Positions 24,601 through 34,900 of a DNA stretch of 64,000 nt are shown here, one piece after another. The notes below the pieces were generated by a model. It worked only from the letters and a program-made list of their open reading frames with translations, was not told the origin of the DNA and did not search any database. How positions within the stretch are numbered: the first letter of the stretch is position 1; every line of letters begins with the position of its first letter. This DNA is from Acanthaster planci (Eukaryota > Echinodermata > Asteroidea > Valvatida > Acanthasteridae). Location of the stretch: NCBI RefSeq assembly GCF_001949145.1, contig NW_019091360.1:4296159-4360158 (forward strand), read 5' to 3'. The translations under genes and the position numbers were made by a program.

Positions 24601-27600
24601 ACAAAAAAGTTCTGACCAATTTGTTGAAAGAAAGAAGTTGGCAGATATGTGGATCGGGTGAGGAAGGAGCAACGGAGTTCATGACCCAAGCAGTTTAATC
24701 AGTTTCTCGTTTATGATGAGAGAAAGATGACTTTAGGAGAATGAATCACTTCCTTTCCTCACCCGAGCGTGTGCAAAGTGTCAAATTATCATAAATCCCC
24801 ACAAAAAGGCCATTATGGCGCATACAGAGAAATACACTTTTCTTCCTTTTGATAAATTTAGTTCTAGATCCGCCCTTTGATTTTCGAAATTTATCCTAAT
24901 GACACTTTTATGGACCAGTGAAACTCTGACGATTACACCACCAAAACCAACTGATCTACTCAGAAATTCTGAAAATACAATCCCCACCCGAAACGAGATA
25001 GCTGAGAAGTAAATGTTTCAACTCCAATCCATTTCAAATTGTAGTATATAAAAGAAAATAGTGAATTTATTAATAAATCTAGCAGCTTCCTCAAGACAAT
25101 TCTAACATCGTTTATAGGGTTGCACGCGAGCTCAAGAAAAGCAAGGGAACGAATTCGAATCTTTGGATTTATTCATGCCTATAATCAAATTCTGTAATTA
25201 AAACCAAAATTAAAACCAACTTTTCATTTGCCACTCAGATTTTACTTTTTCCAACGCAGATAAGCTGCTTGGGCAAAATGGAGTGAAAATCGTAATTGAC
25301 CATCCATCTATACATCACCTTTTACGAATATGCTGACAATGTCCTAGAACAACGGAGTAAAATCTCTCGCGGTTCTAATTCCCTTTGGGTATCGGGGAAG
25401 TTTATTGTAATACTGAATATCACTGCATTCTTGTTCAACCGTTCAAGATGAAATAACGAAAGGCCTGTGTAATGTCAGCGGCCAAAAAATATCCCTTATG
25501 GACGAACCATCAGAACATGAAAGTTTGGACTCACCCTTGATACAAATGGGTCTTCGTGAGCGTGTTCGCTATCGCACATGCGTTCAAAAACATTGACTTT
25601 ATAATGCATTGAAGAAGACACTTTTCCAAATTCTTAGACAATTTTTAACTGTCCAGTCTCATCTACAAGATTCATATTCTGTGCTCTTCATTAAAAAAGT
25701 TTAAATTTGGAAACTAGACTAATATAGATGTATATTTATTTGTAATGAGCAGGCAAACTCAAATCAAATTCTTACCTTTCGGGGGGAACTCTTAATGCAG
25801 TTTAGGCACTCGCGTAAAAAGAGTCAGAAATATTGCGACGCAGTGGATGTCAGAGCTTAGAATGAAACTCTAGCAGGCGCGTAAACTCGATGCCGTTTGC
25901 TTCTTTTAAGAGCAGAGTTTTGTAACAAGACAGCCAAGAAAGTTAAGATGAAATCACCTCGGTTTTCATGCTCCGTCGAGACAGATAAATAAGGACTTGA
26001 TTGGGTTGTGCTCTTTGCTGTACGACAGAAGCCTGGGTGTTGAGATGTAAGTCAAAGTGGTTGAGCAGACTATGATGAACCCTACGAGATGACTTCTACC
26101 TTGGACAGTGGTAGGAAACGCGCACACGCCAACACTGACGCACGACAGTTAACCAATGAAAACAAGATGTCAACCTAAGCATGCGCCCCAAATTCAATTA
26201 TAGCCCACACGCTGATATCTTGGCATTAAAAGCGTATGAAATGGTCCTACTGCGGTGGCGGACTTCAAACATGGAGGCCCCTTGTCAGTAATTGCCTATA
26301 TCTTATCCCCTCCCCTTCCTGCTGTCTGTGACGCACCCTTGTCTGAAAAAGGATGACTTTTATCTTAAATTATTTAACTTCTTGATACTACGTGATAAAT
26401 GGACGATACTCACAGAAGTCGGATCTTACAAAGTCCTTGAACGAATCGGCTTTAAGTAGGGGGAAGGTCTATCAGTCATGCATGACCTATCCATCAAGAA
26501 AAAACAGCAGTCATTCGTAGGCGACTGGGATGAAATTAAGTTCAAATATCCTTAAAATTGTCTTGTGCAAAATGATTAAGAGTATTTGTTATACATGTTT
26601 TCTCTGGACAGGACGTTTAGGAGGGAAATAAACTTGATCTCGGTCAGGGAGGGACGCAGGAGTTCGCGGTAATGGCAGACGGCGTGCGATGTCATGCAAA
26701 AGTGCATGGGATTTATAGACCTAACGCGTGATATCAGAAAGCCAAGTTGGGAACACAATCGCAATTGTTGCCAATAGGATTGAGCAACAAATGATGTTTA
26801 TAAAGCCACTGCATTTATCCCAAGAGAAAGTGAAAACCTAGCTCAAAAACAAAAAAACAAAAAACAAAAAAAACACCTAGGCCAGAGCAATCAGCCTTTC
26901 CCTCAAGTTAAATTACGTTAGAAAAATCTCAGCAGACATTGCGTCGTTGATCTTGTGGAGGGCGCACTTCGTTTCACCGTTAAGTTTATTTTCAGTCCGA
27001 TTTTTCACTCTGTGGAGCTGTGCGTGAATCATATGACGACAGACTGGCCAGTGTGTCATACATGAATATCGACCGAAAAAGACTCCAATATGACGTAGTT
27101 TTTAACCTTTAAAGACATACTAATTTCCGTGTTGACTTTTAAACAAATAAATGCAGAATATACACAATGCATAAAAATATCCTTGTCTCCACTAAAGCTT
27201 GAAGTTCCCATAGACTTATTCTTAGACAAGTAATAACTTCAGATGTTTCCACTAATTTTAGACCTATGAAAATGTAATGTTAAATGGTAACATTTGATGC
27301 GCAAAATGGTGATGACCTTGAAAACTGCAACGATTCAGAATATGTCATGCGCATACAAAATATCCCAGTTTTTGTTGAACTTGTTTACCGATGGGGGCGC
27401 TATGTACAATAGAAAGCTCGATTCTGGATATTTTTTTCTGCACAGATTACCAGAGCAAACAGACTAATAGTGGACGTATGGCCGTCTTTTAAACTTGACC
27501 TTTTTGGGGGGCGCTATAATACCGGGTGATTTTGACCAAGCGATTTATTGCAAATTTTCAGTACGTGCTCTTGTCGAAGATAGAGTGTAATTGGTAGTCA

Positions 27601-28940
27601 AGGCAATGTTGACGTCATCATAAGATAATTTAAGCGCCATGCCAAACGTTCGTACATCAGTCCACCAACACTCTGTCTTGTTTCAGGATTTTTTGAAAGG
27701 TTCTCAGCATTCCAGCGTCTGATCTGCTAACGATGCAATGATTTCTCTTTGTCTGTCATGAACTGTCACAAGGGCCAAAGGGCTGTATCTTGGAGATCTC
27801 TGTTTGTACTCATTGCCCGATCTTACTTTTACTTATTGGGCATTATTGAGTGTACATTATCTTCATTTGACCATTGTGCTGTTATTATGGCATCATACAA
27901 AAGCACGGGCGTAAATCCCAGGGAAACGGGGTTTTTTATCCTTCAACTGGGGGTTGGGCTATATAGGATTTGCATTTGCTGCAACTTGTCAAAATTTGCC
28001 GATTTGGGGGTTTTCGATTTACTTTTGTATCATTCCACAAAGTTGTTTCATTTTTTGAGATCACTGCTTTGAGAAAAATCGAGAAAACGCAGTTTATTTT
28101 TAACTCTCGAAGCGCAGCTCATGTATACTAGCTTGTCTCGCAAATATCCACGGGTCACAGGACATTCCTGAGTGCCTGAACAATGTACAGGCGAGGTCGA
28201 TCTGCAGACCGATTATGGCCCTCAAAAATGCATTTTCCCACTGTTTCGCTTTGTACAAGTTGACAAATTTACCTTCTAGCTTGTGCTTTCTCTTCAACAA
28301 TGCAGCGCTGAGAATTTGTCAAATAAACAATGTTTCGTCGGTAGATGATGTGACTGCAGCCATCACATTCATTGCGCAACCACACATACTTAAAAAAAAA
28401 GTATTCATGTGTATGTACACGTGCACGACCGACCACACAATCATTCAAGTTGGGTTCGCTCTCCACATCGTTCAAAAACCCTCTACACGTCATCAGTGCC
28501 CACCATAAACACTTCATAAAATAATAAACGATATGGTAACAACGGACATGAGAGTTACTGTTATTGAAAAAAACAAACAGAAAGCTAAATCGAAATTGGA
28601 GATTTGTTCGGGAAAAAGGCTTCGGCACGGAGCTACGAAGGAACGGACATTGGACCATACCATTATCTAAGGGATGATAGCGATATGATATATTCACGTG
28701 AGGTAAACTTCCAAAGTTTCATGAGGAACTTTAATTTAAACCAGTCCAAATTCTCCATTTGCAAGTTAGTTATGGATATGTACCTACCTATTTACTTCAT
28801 AATAAGTTTAGACTTACCGAAGACGTGTTGGCAGTTTGTATATTACCCTTTCAAATAGACTCTTCCAAGAGCTCAATACTTTTCACACATTTTCGCTGTG
28901 CCCGTTAATGGTTGCGGTATTTAAACAAACGGCATTTTCT
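21615..28940. other. Gene-poor stretch
   Basis: No gene is supported. Short frames include a minus-strand hydrophobic one (21931-22203; MRVFLIFFTSLFFIVCVIF start) that could be a membrane-anchor exon but has no corroboration. A perfect 19-bp hairpin lies at 23091-23133, and an (A)nC-rich simple tract at about 26848-26875. TAGGCCTA lies at 22482-22489. Confidence 0.45.
23091..23133. repeat. Perfect 19-bp inverted repeat with 5-nt loop
   Basis: ATCCGCTTTTTCGTCCTGT (23091-23109), loop TTTAT, then the exact complement ACAGGACGAAAAAGCGGAT (23115-23133). No coding context is present. Perfect pairing suggests a young foldback element or an end-joining product. Confidence 0.9.
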
Positions 28941-28949
28941 TACTACGTT

Positions 28950-29365
28950 CCTGCGTAAGAAACTTAATTTCTTATCTATATCTACCTCAGCTGACAAGTT
29001 TGAGCTTCCGAACGAGAGGTAGTTTTGAATCACTGGATTCCCCAAGAACAGTGAGATACCTTCAGCAATGGAGACTGGGCGGGTAAGCTTGCGGGTTCTG
29101 GCAATTGTGACGTAAGCGCCTTATCTGAACTGATCCGTTTTGACCCGGGTAAATGAATTACGAGACTGTCGTTTGAGAAAGTGCAGTCGGATGCCGTAAC
29201 AGAACTGACCTCGTCGAACCGGAGAAAGCCGGCATAACTAATAAAACGAATGAAAAGTATACGAAGAAGCGTCGGGGTTACCGTGTTTGGGGAGCAAATT
29301 TTGATTGTTTGTGGCGTAATCGGCTCTTTCCGAGGTTTCGTATAGATACGATTGTAGCCCTGCAC
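28950..29365 (-). pseudogene. Tyrosine recombinase (phage-integrase-like) pseudogene fragment
   Basis: The minus strand reads PRKEPITPQTIK and then ISYAGFLRFDEVSSVTASD, the core-domain start seen in transposon-encoded tyrosine recombinases (the Arg of FLRFDE matches the first catalytic Arg region). After HLPGSK the frame breaks. The +1 frame continues with KTDQFR, an in-frame TAA, then GAYVTIARTRKLTRPVSIAE and on to about 28950, which is the usual KTDQ(F/Y)REG continuation. So there is one frameshift and one nonsense change. The downstream catalytic HxxR..Y part is not visible. Marine invertebrate genomes carry many such genes (DIRS- or Crypton-like); I cannot choose between them. Confidence 0.72.
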
Positions 29366-29394
29366 AGCCGATTTGAACCATGGACTCTCGGTTG

Positions 29395-29985
29395 GAGAAA
29401 CTAGGCCGCTCGAACGCCGGGAACGTACAACCGGTTATTGCTGGTAGTTAGTCACAAGCAACATGCAACATGGCGGCGTCCCTGTACGTTATTCGAGAGT
29501 TAATGTTTGGATAACCGGGCTGAATTCTTTTCTGTTTAAACAGGAACATTAATTTCTGTGTTATGAAGAATAATTAATGTTACTTTTGCAAAATTTCCTA
29601 TAGTCTGTGGCTCTGTAAGCCATCACTCTACTTTTTGCAATGTTTGCAGCTGTTCAAAAATCAAAATCTCACGAGTTTTTCCGTGTGTTCTTGTAAAACC
29701 CTGACGAGGAGGTGGTGTCTGATCCTGTTCCGAGAGCAGTGTTCTGGAGTCGTGTTCCTACCGTTCGAGCGCGAGAACAAGAAACCTGTGTTGAGAACAG
29801 GTCGCCCGAACTCGACCATAGTGTCAAAGTGTCCTGCGAGGTCGGGCCATGTCCCGTGCAGTTTAAGGGCCCGGGCCCCGCTCGGCTGATTTGCAAGCAT
29901 ACAACACCTGCAGGTGAAGAAGTATGACACCATGTCCAGCCAACCACTTACACCGCCCCTTCTCGAGAGTTTATGCAATATCAAG
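29395..29985. repeat. Right arm of the dispersed inverted repeat
   Basis: 29395-29773 is the reverse complement of 1-372 with scattered substitutions and lacks the palindromic mini-element found in the left copy. It includes the stretch around CAACATGGCGGCGTCCCTGT and GAGGAGGTGGTGTCTGATCC. The tyrosine-recombinase remnant begins just beyond its lower edge, and the LINE's 3' end lies just beyond its upper edge. 29774-29985 probably continues the element beyond the part visible in the left copy. Confidence 0.7.
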
Positions 29986-30423
29986 CAAAACCTCAGGGTG
30001 CATCAGAAGAATTATATATCAATAGGCCCTATTACAGTTCTGAATATATTTAATAATGCGGTGAAAGTTCTGTTTTTCACAAGAATTTAGGAAAGATTTG
30101 TGTGTATTTCAGACGGGGTAAGATATTTTTGAGGATTTGTCTTTGTGTAACATATTTTCGACAGGTAAGGAGAAAATGTTCGACATTATCAACACATCCA
30201 CATATATCACAAAGATCATTTGGGTGTTTACCGATCTTATGAAAAACTGGTTAAGACCCTTGCATGTACCTAATCGTAACCGGTGTATGGCTACTTCCTC
30301 GGCACGATTCATTGTCCAGTTTGGGAACAAGTCAGAAGGAGACATCATTGTAAATATTATTGGTATGTTTTGGGATTGATTTTTCCAGTTATTTTGAAGT
30401 TTTACTTTAAGAGTGTGTTTAAC

Positions 30424-33194
30424 TTAATTAATCGATAAAGGGATGGGAAGATCAATACTGTTTTTCTTGGTCGCGTTTTTAGCAATCTGATTAGCTTTTT
30501 CATTTCCTGGTATACCGCAGTGACCGGGGATCCATTCAAAGTGAAGAGTGTTCCCTTGATTGCCGATATTAATCGTGGTGTGGCGAGTATCACAAACAAT
30601 TTTATCTGCAGGGAAAGGTTTATCGATTGCCTGCAAAGCACTAAGACAATCACTAAAGATGCAACCTTGTAATGGTTTTGAGTCTTCAATCCATTCTAAT
30701 GCAAGAAGAATGGCAAACAATTCTGCAGAAAAAAATTGATATACCATCATTGATACGAAAGCCTTTAGAGTAATTTAATTGGGGAATGTTTATAGCGCAT
30801 CCAACAGTTTTGTTATCAAGGTCTTGAGAACCATCAGTACAGGCCTATATTTGTAAGTAGTTCCCCAGGTAGTGTTGTTAACGCCAATAGTAATATTTCT
30901 TTTTTCATAAGTATTGTCTGTATGAGCTACTTGGTTAAAAATGTCCGTAGAGAAATGAGCTTTTCTGTAACGCCAATAAGAAAAGATATTATTGAGGGGG
31001 AAGATGGTTGAAGGATAATGAATGATTCTCGCTTCGTAAGGTGTTTTATAACTGGAGTCAGACCATTTGTCCTCAAAATAGTGTTTTTGCCAATTATTAA
31101 GGTTAAAATGTTTATTTGGATGGTCCTGGTGGGCATTTAGTTTAATAGCATATAAGCTAGCTAAAAATTATCGTCGAAGAGCGAGTGGTGGTTCGCCACA
31201 TTGAATGTGTAGTTTAAAGAGGGGAGAGCCCTGAATCGCACCAGTGCATATTCTCAAAGCTTGATATTGGATACTATAAAGTTTTTGTTTAAGAGTAGTT
31301 GAGGCTGAATCAAAGGCTTCCCAACCATATTCTAGGATGGGTTTTATGAGGGCACAGTAAAGTTGGTAAAGAGATTGGCCATGTGCCCCCCAAGAGGTAC
31401 CATCAACGCATCTCAGAATATTCAGTCTTTTTTTGCACTTCATAATAATATCATCGATTTGTTGTTTCCTGGTGAGTTTACAATCCAAAGTAATACCAAG
31501 GAATTTGGCAGCAGATTTGGTCTGAATCTTAAGGTCTTGGATACGTAAAGAAATGTTACCATGAGTTTTGTTGGTAAAAAGGACAGCAACTGTTTTCGGG
31601 ACCGAGAGCTTAAAGCCCCATTTATCAATTTTTAATGTTATTCACATCCAGTTGAATTTTCCTTTCCAGACAGGAGATATTCCTATTTGATTTCCAAATT
31701 GCTATATCATTCGCATATTGAGTCATATTAGCATCAATTATATAATTCGAGAGATCATGTTGAAAATGATGACAAGGTATTCCCGTATTTGTCAGGTAAT
31801 CGTTTGATGACAGCATTACTGATGCCATCTTTACCAGGAGAGGTACAGTTACTGGAATTAATGGCGTGATTAAGTTCCTCTATTTCGAAAGGATCATTGA
31901 TAACACTATCGTTGTTTTCATTAAACTGGAAGGCCTCTTCAGTATCATTTTTAATGATGTTGAAAGGAGGATTGTAATTACGATTACTACTAACTGCAGC
32001 AAAGCTGCTAGCCATGGTGTCAGCCATTTCTTTGTCAGTAACCACATCAGTGTTGTTAAGGCAAAAGGTCGGGATGCTGTTGCTGTGGGTCTGGCCAATA
32101 CATTTGATTTTATTCTAGACTTTTTGGGTATTAGTTCTGGGGGTTATTTCTTTACAGAATCTCTCACAATCTTTTCTTTCAGCTTTATTTATGGTTTTCT
32201 TAGCAATAACACTAGCTCATTTTAAGCTATCAGGTCAGAAGGCAAGCATGTTTTCTTGAGGCTTTTCAAAGCTTGTCTTTTTTCAACTATGGCTTGTTTG
32301 CATTCTTCACTCCACCAAGATTTTGGGGGACTTGTGATGATTGAGGTGAGTTTTTAGGAATGGAATCATTCATGGCAGAAACAATTTGTTCGATAAATTT
32401 ATCATAGACTTCATTAATGGTATGGGAAGGGTTGGGTTCTGAGCTGTGCTTATTACATGCAGTTTTGAACATATTCCAATCGGCTTTTTTGAAGGACCAC
32501 TTCGGAATTGGATTGGCTAGATTTTGGTGAAAAGAATGGTCAATTTCCATGATAACAGGACAATGATCACTTCCCCATGTGTCATTTATAATTTTCCAGT
32601 TACATTTAGCAGCTAAATTTGGGGACATAAAGGTAATGTCTAGACAGGAGAAAGTGCCTTTGGGGATGTTAACTCTTATGCCCTCACCAGAGTTCATACA
32701 GACTTAAGTTTGTCTCGGCAGTAATGTCATCTATAATCTTGCCATTATGATCCAAAGAGGAACTTCCCCGGAGGGGGTTGTGTCCATGAAGGTCGCCACA
32801 ATCTATATTAGGAGTATCTGTTTTATGAAAAATCTCTATAAGGGAGCCATCAAGCTTGTTGCAAGGATTGTACACATTAATCAGTTTAATTTTTTTCCGG
32901 CACTCGGTGTAGAGTTCACCAACTTGGTATTTGATTTGGTTAACTGAGTGTGACAGGTGTCTAAAAGCTAAACTACGTTTGATGAAAATCGCACATCCTC
33001 TACCCCATTTTTCGGGGCTGTGTTTGTCCAGTCATTACGGAATATCATAGCCCGGTAAATTGGAAATTTTCCCTTCTTTGAGCCAGGTTTCCTGAATTAA
33101 GGTCAGGCTTGTGAGTCCAAGAGTTTATGGCATTTTAAAATTCGTTACCATGAGCTAAAAGAGATTGCGCATTCCATTGTAGAATAAGAATCAT
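30424..33194 (-). pseudogene. LINE ORF2 pseudogene (endonuclease, reverse transcriptase, RNase H)
   Basis: The start ATG at 33194 begins MILILQWNAQSLLAHGNEF, followed by a stop. The endonuclease relics LIQETWLKEGKI, DCGDLHGHNPL (normally GDFNAHNPL-like) and GSDHCPV follow at about 33100-32580. RT starts with SPGKDGISNAVIKRLP (about 31830), then jumps directly to MTQYANDIAIW (about 31720). Roughly the fingers and palm blocks that include the GVPQGS region are missing, and the YADD motif reads YAND. The thumb (about 31168-31488) is open. RNase H shows TDGSQDLD, AELFAILLALEWI and GCIFSDCLSAL, but the last catalytic Asp in GNEKAD reads GNEKAN. Plus-strand frames here are only antisense shadows. 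Confidence 0.85.
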
Positions 33195-33294
33195 TAACAG
33201 ATAAATCATGAAGATGTGTTGATTGGTTTACCTTTTGGAGTGTTACTTCAGCTTGCCTCGTCATTAGTTGGATTCTTGTAGCTAACTCTACTCT

Positions 33295-34391
33295 TACGGC
33301 TTGAGCCACTTCGCTTTGTTCTGATTAGGACTCGGACTGTGAAGATTGACTTGGTTTCCATTGTTTGGATTTGGAAGCGTCCTCAAGGTGCTCAATGTGC
33401 TGGACCAGTTCCTTATCAGCTGAAAGTCTTTCTTTCTGGTTTTGTATGGTGTCCCATATTTGCATAGTACCAATGAGTAATTCAGTGAGCTATTGCTCGT
33501 TACAAATGCACTTAATGTGTTCAGTTTTTGTTCCCGTAGTTTCTTCTGTTTCAGTGCAAGCATCTTTGGAGTTGGCGATTTGCATGACAAGAGTCGACTA
33601 GTTGTTCTCCTCGTTAACATTTATACGATGAATAGAACTGTGCTCATTGACAGTATTAGCAGGTTTCGATGAGGGTGCTGATTGAGTGATGTTATCTGGT
33701 CGAATTGAGATATCAGTCTTAATGGCTTTTGCTGTGTCAGCATAAGAGATATTATATGTTACTCTGATTCCCTGAATTTTCTTGTCTTGTTTTACTCTAT
33801 TGCAGCCTGCGTAAGCAGATGAGTGTCTTTCAACGCATCTACAGCGCTTCACCTGATTCTTTCGGTTACATTATTCAAAGGTGTGGGGTCCCCCACATTC
33901 AACGCGTTAGAGTTTTCAATTTTCCTGCTTGTGCTGAGGTGTGACATTTAACAACCCTTTGGTTGTTTTTCGACACACTTTTAATGTAGGCTTTACTTTA
34001 TTAAGTGCCGCAGCGGTGCGTATTGGATTGACTTTAGATGATTTGATATCAGGAGAGTTAGTAACCAAAGTAGGTTGGGAAATGGAGGGTTGTTCTTCGG
34101 TGTATCGTCGCTTTGACGGAGTTTCACTACAGGGGTATCATAATCCGAGTCCGAATAAACATCACTGTAATTGAGTGGTTTCGGGCGTTTTCTATTCTGT
34201 CTTTGCGTTTGCGCATCATGCGTTTGAGAGTTATTTTGTGCTTGACTGATTAGAACATCTATGGTGGGTCGTGGTTGATTGTTTCCATGTTTTTCCTGGA
34301 CTTCCATTGGGGTTTGTTGAGATGCCGATTGGTTCCATGACGAATTATCAGATTCGGAGTCAGTTAATTCCCAGTCGGTGTTATTGGCCAT
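33295..34391 (-). pseudogene. LINE ORF1 (gag-like) pseudogene
   Basis: The frame starts MANNTDWELTDSESDNSSW at 34391, with a Gln/Asn-rich polar N-terminus. It breaks near 33993 and again near 33852 and 33600. The segment ending GERHSSAYAGC-like (read here as VERHSSAYAGCNRVKQ, about 33790-33840) resembles the last CCHC zinc knuckle of LINE gag proteins. Further knuckle remnants lie upstream in other frames. The C-terminal part (33294-33620) is Lys/Asn-rich. It abuts ORF2, about 100 bp upstream of its ATG. Confidence 0.7.
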
Positions 34392-34699
34392 GAGGCCAGA
34401 TTTAGCTCAGAAAGAGATGAAAAGCTCGATCGATGCACCTTAGGATTTACTGATATTGCTTACTTGTATCCCGTGAAGATAAAAGTGGATCACTTTCAAC
34501 GACATTGATGGGAGCAACAAAATTTGAATTTCGCGCCACAACAGAGATACAACCGTACTCAATCGCCGCTACAGAGAGACCTAAAGGAAAGGCCTATTGT
34601 TGTTGTTTGGTTTTAATGGCGCTTTCAGCAACTCAGGCTATTTGCACCAATAACGTTAACTGTACGTTTATTCATACATTTTATTAATCAGCATCACAT

Positions 34700-34900
34700 T
34701 ACGGAGTTAGGGAGAAGGTCCAGTTTTAGTGGCAGAAGGAAACCGGAGTACCCGGAGAAAACCTGCGAGAGCGAGTATGGACAGGAAACCAAATGCAGTT
34801 AAGGCCTGGGCCAAGCCAGGACTCGAACCTGGGCCTCATTAAATGAAAGGCATTGTTAAGATACACGGGTTTATAGTTAGATGCATCGGACCGTAGCGCT
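34700..34900 (-). repeat. tRNA-derived SINE candidate
   Basis: The minus strand carries a perfect pol III B box, GGTTCGAGTCC (34819-34829), within CCCAGGTTCGAGTCCTGGC. An A-box-like TAGCGCTACGG lies about 60 bases before it. The body that follows contains a block which on the plus strand reads GGAAACCGGAGTACCCGGAG, a sequence I know as part of dispersed repeats in many marine animals. No intact tRNA cloverleaf can be drawn, so this is not called a tRNA gene. Boundaries are approximate. Confidence 0.5.

Larger units (their letters stand above)
30000..34450 (-). mobile_element. Degenerate APE/RNase H non-LTR retrotransposon (I-supergroup LINE)
   Basis: One element on the minus strand. ORF1 starts at 34391, followed by ORF2 with AP endonuclease, reverse transcriptase and RNase H in that order, ending near 30424, plus about 400 bp of 3' region. 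An APE endonuclease plus RNase H points to the I supergroup (I, Nimb, Ingi-like). It is dead: there are multiple frameshifts and stops, the RT core is deleted and several catalytic residues are changed. The 3' end abuts the right arm of the inverted repeat. Target duplications and a 3' tail were not resolved, so both outer limits are approximate. Confidence 0.85.

Noticed and set aside
27749-28072. Plus-strand frame of 107 codons
   Set aside because: No domain, low-complexity Phe/Leu/Ser content, and a weak start context.
1-29985. The two inverted arms as ends of one 29-kb composite transposon
   Set aside because: The arms behave like two independent copies of a smaller recombinase-type element, and nothing between them suggests joint mobility.
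31866-32225. Plus-strand frame of 119 codons rich in Ile/Phe
   Set aside because: It is antisense to the LINE reverse-transcriptase coding region, so it is a composition shadow.
34819-34829. Possible tRNA gene on the minus strand
   Set aside because: The B box is perfect, but no acceptor stem or anticodon arm pairs. It fits a SINE head better.
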